DNA of 55,956 bases from UBA1422 sp041859095 (GTDB lineage: Bacteria > Bacillota > Clostridia > Peptostreptococcales > Anaerovoracaceae), in assembly GCA_041859095.1 (NCBI GenBank), contig JBHEKY010000002.1, positions 1-55,956 on the forward strand, given 5' to 3'. Within the stretch, counting starts at the first letter, position 1; every line of letters begins with the position of its first letter. A program made the translations under genes and the position numbers. The notes below the pieces were generated by a model. It ran no database searches, was not told the DNA's origin, and saw only the letters and a program-made list of their open reading frames with translations. This document shows positions 50,993 through 55,956 of this stretch, in pieces.

Positions 50993-52477
50993 CTATCTGT
51001 GAGCTTCTTTAAACTTTGCCAACTCATTGGCTTCGGCTTCGCCTTCTACCACCAGGTCGTGAATCCTCTTCGCGACATCGGCAGGTAGAGGTGTTGCCTT
51101 ATAATTTTCAAGAATTTCTCGGGCCTGTTCGTTGGCCACCTGAGCCATGTCTTTTGCGCCAGCTTTTTCCCAGTTATCACGCATTCTGCGGTTAATTAGG
51201 GTAGTCGAGGAAAGTTCGCTTCGCATGTACTTCATGGTGTGCCGTTCGCCAAGATAATTTCCGGCGGGGCCTACTTTTTTGATGACATCCAGGGCAATCG
51301 TGTCCTTGTTCACGACGATGCCTTGCAGCACCCTTCGGATCATTCGGACGATTTCCTGGTCAATGAGCAAATCTTCATAGCTCATTGTCATGCCCATTTC
51401 CAACATGCCCATCCCATAAATCACGTTGCTGCCGGTCACTGCCGGAAGGAGTGAAGTAAGGGTTTTTTCGTGGCCCAATTGGATGTCCAGGCATTTGCTG
51501 TCCCCCTATGTCCCGCCTACATTGGTGGGAATGCCATAGTAGTGGCCGAGCTGGCCAACGGCGGAACTGAACATTGCATGCTCGGGAGCGCCTACGGGGG
51601 AAGTGATGGTTTTCATGTCCATAATTGTGGTTGAGGACCCGTATAGAATGGGGTTCCCTTTGTTGATCAGCTGTGCCAGGACGATGCCACCCAGAATTTC
51701 AGCATTGGTGGTTACCATGGTGCCCGCCAGGGTTGCCGGGGTAGTACCACCGCATAGGCCCATGGACAAAATGTCAATGGGTAGTCCATGCTCTGCTGAC
51801 AACTTAATGATGGACGTTTCGTTTTCATTGATTTCCAGGGGACTGTTGGGACAGGCACCCATGCTGACGATGGGTCGTTCCCGCAATTTGTCATATCCAC
51901 CTTGGATGGCTGCCGCCATATCGATGAATCGTTGGGTATTTTTGACGCCTTCCAGGTCGTGGGCGAAGTTTTTGGTCAGGTTGTTAAAGACCACTTCCGC
52001 CTCGTGAAGGGCGCGAACCTTTTGATTCACATCTCCCGCAGTGACTGCGATGGAAAACACATTGACTTCCGGAAGGGCATCGATGAAACGTGCCACATTC
52101 CCCAGGTCTTCCTTCGTGGATTCTCTGACTTCGCCGGTATAGGGATCGATGATCATAACACCGGTACCAAAGTTTTTGTAAGCCACTCGTTTTTTGCCGA
52201 TGAGGGTGTCATTCTTCGGATCCCTGCCGCAGAGAGTAAACTCCTCGGGACAGGATTCGATGGCATCGTTGACTAGATTTGCGGGAAATCGTACTCGGTC
52301 GTTGGATTGATCTACGTCGCAACCGGCAGCGCTTAAGATATCCAGCGCTTCTTCCCCATGCATCTGCAGTCCGAAGTCACCCATCAGCTCCAAGGTGGAC
52401 TGGTGGACAGCATCCAGGTCTTCATTCCGAAGAATGCAGTATCCTTGAATGTCTTCTTCATGTCTGAATTTAGCCAT
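50993..52477 (-). CDS. mttB: Trimethylamine methyltransferase MttB with in-frame UAG (pyrrolysine)
   Basis: 494 aa if the TAG at 51508-51506 (codon 324) is read as pyrrolysine. ATG 52477 follows AAAGGAG. The codon sits in NVGGT-UAG-GDSKCLDIQ, where pyrrolysine-free MttB relatives (MtgB type) have a normal residue, and total length matches methanogen MttB (495 aa, Pyl 334). Demethylates trimethylamine to dimethylamine with transfer to corrinoid protein MttC. The true end is also TAG (codon 495), so one mRNA holds UAG as sense and stop. Lies between mttC and mtbB. Confidence 0.94.
51506..51508 (-). other. Recoded UAG codon (pyrrolysine 324) in mttB
   Basis: In-frame TAG within uninterrupted MttB homology at the known pyrrolysine position. 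Confidence 0.92.
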
Positions 52478-52504
52478 TTTATTGCTCCTTTGATGCGCTG
52501 AGGT

Positions 52505-53152
52505 TTATTTTTCTTCCAAGCAAGCCAGAATGTAATTGACGGAGTCGCCGGCATCTTCGCAATAGGTATCCGCGCCAATTTTTTCAGCCCAACGATGGGT
52601 AACGGGAGCCCCGCCAATCATGGTCTTCACTTTGTCGCGTATCCCTGCAGCTTTCAGTCCTTCTTCAATGTCCTTTTGGACGGTCATGGTCGTTGTCAGA
52701 AGCGCACTGCTTCCAACGAAGTCAGCATTGAACTCAAACGCTTTTTCGATGAAAACAGAAGCCGGAACTTCCCTGCCCAAATCATGGACTTCAATGCCAT
52801 TGGTCTTAACAAGAGAAGCGACAATGCCCTTGCCGATGTCATGGACGTCACCTTCAACGGTTCCGATTACCATTACACCTTTTGCTTTGGTGTCGGCATA
52901 GTCTAGTTTGCTTTCAATCACTTCGGTTGCCATTTTCATAACTTCTGTGCTAAAGATTAGTTCGGGAAGGAAAATTTCTCCTCTGCCGAACAGGTCGCCC
53001 AGATGACGGATTCCTGCGCTGAATCCATCAGCCAGCAGTTCAACCATGCTGATGCCTTCGGCTTCGGCTTCTTCCAAAGCTTCTTTTGCCATGTCTTCGT
53101 CGCACTCCACAATGGAGTCAAACGCTTTTTTGATGATATCATCTTTTGCCAT
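52505..53152 (-). CDS. mttC: Trimethylamine corrinoid protein MttC
   Basis: 215 aa. B12-cap helices (EIFLPELIFSTEVMKMA) and cobalamin-binding domain with EGDVHDIGKG (His is the lower cobalt ligand), GSSALLTTTM and GGAPVTHRWAEKIGAD. Carries the methyl group from MttB. ATG 53152 after AAGGAGGAATAAAAAAC. First gene of mttC-mttB-mtbB, divergent from the PocR/AraC regulator. No MtbA-like second methyltransferase and no reductive activator are in the window. Confidence 0.92.
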   Translation of the reverse strand: MAKDDIIKKAFDSIVECDEDMAKEALEEAEAEGISMVELLADGFSAGIRHLGDLFGRGEIFLPELIFSTEVMKMATEVIESKLDYADTKAKGVMVIGTVEGDVHDIGKGIVASLVKTNGIEVHDLGREVPASVFIEKAFEFNADFVGSSALLTTTMTVQKDIEEGLKAAGIRDKVKTMIGGAPVTHRWAEKIGADTYCEDAGDSVNYILACLEEK

Positions 53153-53414
53153 GTTTTTTATTCCTCCTTAAATATTTGTCTTGTTGATAAACTATATGAA
53201 TGTTTAGTCCGTTCTACTGTATATATTATTCCTAATTTTAAAAAAATAATAGGAATTGCGTTGGCGAATTTTGTAATATCATAAGGGTATGTTCTCGAAA
53301 AATGGTTGAATTTTATCCATGTCGCTGATATGATATAAAAATATTTATAAAACAAGGCAAATATTTTGATGAAACCAATCAGAAAACAGATAAATCCGGA
53401 AAAAAGGAGCAATC
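53153..53414. promoter_or_regulatory. Divergent control region of the methylamine genes
   Basis: 262 non-coding A/T-rich bases between mttC and the regulator. An inverted repeat ATTCCTA...TAGGAAT at about 53228-53257 is a candidate operator on the mttC side. I see no confident -35/-10 pair for mttC. The regulator has AAAAGGAG before its ATG. Confidence 0.5.
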
Positions 53415-54752
53415 ATGCAACCAAACCGAGACCTGGTTTCCCTGCAGACTGTCCATCATGGGCTGCCTTTGCGGGCCGAAGAGCTAAAAAAACTAGAAGA
53501 AACCATGACCGCTTTTTCCCAGTTTACAGGAGTCCCGGTGACTTTCTTTGATGCAAAAGGGGAACCCGTTTGGGAACGGAGAGGAGACGCCAAGCTGTGC
53601 AATCTATTTGATATGTACCAAAATCAGAACAGCCCTTGCCGGAAAAGCCTTCTGTCAGCCACAAAAATATCCAATCAGTTGGGGGAACCCTATGTATTCG
53701 TTTGCAAAGCAGGCTTTGTCAACATTTCTATGCCCTTATTTGTTTTGGGAAAAGTCTTCGGCCATTTCATAGCGGGTCCCATGGTCATGGGCGTGATGCA
53801 GGAAAGCCTTTTGACCAATATTTTTTCTTTGACCAATGTGAATGAGCAGGACATCCCTAAGTTGATGGTCTTTATTCGGGGAATGAAAGACTATACACCC
53901 AAAGACGTGTCACACCTTTCCGTGATGTTTGGGAGCGGTGTAATTTCTTCCATTCGACAAAACCCAGAATACACCAAGGTATCTGACCGGAATGCAGAGC
54001 AGCAGCGAATCGGTGAACGGATTCGTTTGCGCAAACTGGATGCGGACCCTGTGGGCAAGGATTTGCTCTTGACCCGTGCACATAACCTTGAAAGTCAACT
54101 GGTCAACCTAGTGGAAGCCGGAGAGTCGGACAAGGCTGCCGCAGTGGCTAAGGAGTTGGTGGAAGAACTGACCCTGGCGGAAGCCGGTGATCTTTCTGCA
54201 GTGAAGATTAAGATACTAAGTATCTGCACGGTTCTGGCACGACTTGTGGAAGAAGATTCCTATATTTATGATATTGACGCGGTTGGGGAATCTTCTGGAA
54301 TCGACGAGCTGACCCAGTTGGCATCTGCTTTTGTGGAGAAGCTTTCCACATCTTTTGCCGGGGCTTCTTATGGTGGGAATTCGCAACTAATCCGCAATGC
54401 CCTGGAATACATCCACCGAAATTACGATAAAAAATTATCCTTAACGGGAATAGCGGATATTCTACACATCAACCCTTCCTATCTTTCCATGCTGTTTAAG
54501 CAGGAAGTGGGACTGGCTTTTACTGACTATGTGAACAATTTTCGAGTAGTCAAAAGTCGGGATCTTTTATCTCGGACCAACCTAAGTTTGGGCGAAATCG
54601 CGTCCCTCACCGGATTCGAGGACCAAAGCTATTTTTCCAAGACTTTTAAGAAATTCACCGAGTCTACCCCTATGGCATTTCGAAAAAACCACAAAGCACG
54701 CAACGCCGCAGAACGCCAGCAGAAGCTTTTTGACCGAAAAACTCCCGTTTAG
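53415..54752 (+). CDS. PocR-domain AraC-family regulator
   Basis: 445 aa. The N-terminal 190 residues match the PocR sensory domain (FTGVPVTFFDAKGEPVW, two cysteines in LCNLFDMYQNQNSPC, then VFVCKAGFVNISMPL), a region of helices follows, and the C-terminal AraC double helix-turn-helix covers about 325-425 (LTGIADILHINPSYLSMLFK, GEIASLTGFEDQSYFSKTFK). PocR domains bind small molecules; divergent placement suggests it senses a methylamine or related compound and activates mttC-mttB-mtbB. Stop is TAG; the frame stays open for 77 more codons over the rplM promoter, probably by chance. Confidence 0.88.
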   Translation: MQPNRDLVSLQTVHHGLPLRAEELKKLEETMTAFSQFTGVPVTFFDAKGEPVWERRGDAKLCNLFDMYQNQNSPCRKSLLSATKISNQLGEPYVFVCKAGFVNISMPLFVLGKVFGHFIAGPMVMGVMQESLLTNIFSLTNVNEQDIPKLMVFIRGMKDYTPKDVSHLSVMFGSGVISSIRQNPEYTKVSDRNAEQQRIGERIRLRKLDADPVGKDLLLTRAHNLESQLVNLVEAGESDKAAAVAKELVEELTLAEAGDLSAVKIKILSICTVLARLVEEDSYIYDIDAVGESSGIDELTQLASAFVEKLSTSFAGASYGGNSQLIRNALEYIHRNYDKKLSLTGIADILHINPSYLSMLFKQEVGLAFTDYVNNFRVVKSRDLLSRTNLSLGEIASLTGFEDQSYFSKTFKKFTESTPMAFRKNHKARNAAERQQKLFDRKTPV

Positions 54753-54791
54753 CAGAATCCATTGAAATTTCCACGAAAATCCAAAAAAACT

Positions 54792-54820
54792 TTGACATTG
54801 GGGGTCAAACCATATACAAT
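54792..54820 (+). promoter_or_regulatory. Sigma-A promoter of rplM-rpsI
   Basis: -35 TTGACA at 54792-54797, 17-base spacer, -10 TACAAT at 54815-54820. Confidence 0.85.
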
Positions 54821-54826
54821 ACCTTT

Positions 54827-54985
54827 GTCGCGCGTTAGGAACATCGTGTCCGCGACCGCGAAACTAAATAATTTTAGTCATGCCGAACAAGATTCTCTGC
54901 GATTTTCTCAAGGAATCCAAGTAGGCAGCGCCGAACAAAATCGAGGGCTTGCACCCAAGCAGATCTCAGATTCCAGTAGGTAGAA
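54827..54985 (+). ncRNA. Long 5' leader of rplM, candidate L13 leader
   Basis: About 160 bases between promoter and rplM. An L13 leader RNA is known in Bacillota and may control the L13-S9 operon autogenously. I did not fold this region, so the call rests on position and length. Confidence 0.35.
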
Positions 54986-54995
54986 AGGAAACAGA

Positions 54996-55424
54996 ATGAA
55001 ATCGTTTATTGCGAAGCCAGCTGAAGTTGAGCACAAGTGGTACGTCATTGATGCAGAAGGCCAGACCTTAGGCAGAATGGCTTCCGAAATCGCTTGCCTC
55101 CTCCGTGGCAAAAAGAAGCCGATTTACACCCCTCATGTTGACTGCGGAGATTATGTCATCGTCATCAACGCCGAGAAGGTTGAAGTCACAGGAAACAAAA
55201 GACAAGACAAAATCTACAAGAGACACACCGGCTTTCCGGGTGGCTTGAGAGAAATGAACTTCGACACCATGCAGAAAAAGCATCCGGAAGACATCGTGAC
55301 CCACGCTGTCAAGGGCATGATGCCCAATGGAAAACTTGGACGTGCGATGTTAAAGAAACTCAAAGTATACGTGGGTCCGACGCATGAGCATGCCGCTCAA
55401 AAGCCGGAAACATGGACATTCTAG
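54996..55424 (+). CDS. rplM: Ribosomal protein uL13
   Basis: 142 aa. 50S subunit protein; MKSFIAKPAEVEHKWYVIDA, GRMASEIACLLRGK, VDCGDYVIVINA and HPEDIVTHAVKGMMP are standard. AAGGAAACAG precedes ATG 54996. Ends in TAG; rpsI follows in 17 bases. Confidence 0.98.
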   Translation: MKSFIAKPAEVEHKWYVIDAEGQTLGRMASEIACLLRGKKKPIYTPHVDCGDYVIVINAEKVEVTGNKRQDKIYKRHTGFPGGLREMNFDTMQKKHPEDIVTHAVKGMMPNGKLGRAMLKKLKVYVGPTHEHAAQKPETWTF

Positions 55425-55441
55425 GAAGGGAGGAATAAGAA

Positions 55442-55837
55442 ATGGCAAAGATCCAATTTATGGGAACCGGTAGAAGAAAGTCTTCCGTTGCTAGAGTAAG
55501 ATTAATCCCCGGCAAAGGAAACATCACCGTAAATAAAAAATCTCTTGACGATTATCTGGCAATGGAAATCGTAAAAAGAGAAGTACGTAGACCTTTTGAA
55601 ATCACAGGAACCGAAGGCAAATACGATGTAATCGCAACCGTAACAGGCGGCGGATTCACCGGACAAGCCGGAGCCCTGAGACACGGAATCTCCAGAGCCC
55701 TGTGCCAAGCAGACAAAGAAGCTAACAGAGCGCCTTTGAAAGCCGCAGGATTCCTGACCAGAGACCCAAGAATGAAAGAAAGAAAGAAATACGGTCTGAA
55801 AAAAGCAAGAAGAGCAAGCCAGTTCTCCAAGCGATAA
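55442..55837 (+). CDS. rpsI: Ribosomal protein uS9
   Basis: 131 aa. 30S subunit protein whose C-terminal tail reaches the P-site tRNA; ends in RRASQFSKR, the universal tail, after TRDPRMKERKKYGLKKAR. GTGRRKSSVARV starts it. Second gene of the L13-S9 operon. Confidence 0.98.
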   Translation: MAKIQFMGTGRRKSSVARVRLIPGKGNITVNKKSLDDYLAMEIVKREVRRPFEITGTEGKYDVIATVTGGGFTGQAGALRHGISRALCQADKEANRAPLKAAGFLTRDPRMKERKKYGLKKARRASQFSKR

Positions 55838-55851
55838 TCGATCAAACATTC

Positions 55852-55888
55852 AACCCCCGCAAACCAGCTTTGCGGGGGTTTTGTTTTA
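55852..55888 (+). terminator. Intrinsic terminator of rplM-rpsI
   Basis: AACCCCCGC (55852-55860) pairs with GCGGGGGTT (55872-55880), then TTGTTTT. Confidence 0.92.
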
Positions 55889-55956
55889 TTGAGGTTGTGA
55901 TATATGGACGTTTTGTTTTATAGAGGTCTGGGGTATAATAAAACCATAATTTGTGC

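Noticed and set aside
49912..52477. Reading mttB and mtbB as pseudogenes because of internal stops
   Set aside because: Each has only one stop, it is TAG, and it lies at the known pyrrolysine site with intact sequence after it.
54753..54983. 77-codon extension of the PocR/AraC regulator by UAG read-through
   Set aside because: The AraC domain is complete before the stop, and the extension covers the rplM promoter and leader with no domain-like sequence.
1..55956. pylT or other pyl genes
   Set aside because: I looked for a small tRNA with CTA anticodon and for PylS/B/C/D-like proteins and saw none.
1..55956. CRISPR arrays
   Set aside because: No regularly spaced identical repeats with unique spacers; the repeats seen are few and irregular.

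Overview
The window is a contiguous piece of the chromosomal replication-origin region of an anaerobic member of the Clostridia (Bacillota). The order rpmH-rnpA-yidD-yidC-jag-mnmE-mnmG-rsmG-parA-parB (minus strand) against dnaA-dnaN-recF...gyrB-gyrA (plus strand), strong Shine-Dalgarno sites, a SigB/F/G-type sigma factor and a two-subunit glycine decarboxylase all fit this group. The species cannot be named from the sequence. The gene content points to amino-acid and methylamine metabolism: histidine ammonia-lyase/urocanase, a riboswitch-controlled glycine cleavage operon, and trimethylamine/dimethylamine methyltransferases.

Layout. 1-2140: hutU (cut by the window edge) and hutH. 2141-11504 (minus): lipoprotein, SprT-like protein, parB, parA, rsmG, mnmG, mnmE, jag, yidC, yidD, rnpA, rpmH, with two perfect parS sites. 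11505-13317: bipartite oriC around dnaA, with DnaA boxes, a DnaA-trio-like CTA repeat and an AT-rich tract. 13318-15534: dnaN, recF. 15535-23250: a 7.7-kb accessory island separating recF from gyrB, with a tRNA 3' remnant, serine recombinase genes, an ECF sigma/anti-sigma pair, exported proteins of unknown function, insertion-element debris and dispersed repeats. 23252-29940: gyrB, gyrA, an RsbW-like protein, a sigma factor and trpS, tightly packed. 30712-37809: promoter, tandem glycine riboswitch, gcvT-gcvH-gcvPA-gcvPB-lpdA-lplA.

37900-47070 is a bacteriocin-type locus (minus strand): C39-peptidase ABC exporter, HlyD-type adaptor, two double-glycine prepeptides with nearly identical leaders (one frameshifted at a T6 tract), several small membrane proteins that could be immunity proteins, and a decayed second copy of the exporter 5' region. 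It is bracketed by two related direct repeats that carry the same promoter, a small membrane-peptide gene, a terminator and the 3' end of an EamA transporter gene; only the right copy has the whole transporter.

48747-54752 is the most notable region: mttC, mttB and mtbB, a second corrinoid protein, and a divergent PocR/AraC regulator. Both mttB and mtbB carry one internal in-frame TAG at the place where pyrrolysine occurs in methanogen methylamine methyltransferases, and each gives a family-length protein only if TAG is read as an amino acid. No pylT, pylS or pylBCD is visible here, so the decoding machinery must lie elsewhere. At least 22 other genes, including gyrB, mnmE, trpS, rplM and mttB itself, end in TAG, so UAG must act as both sense codon and stop in this cell. 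The window closes with rplM and rpsI.
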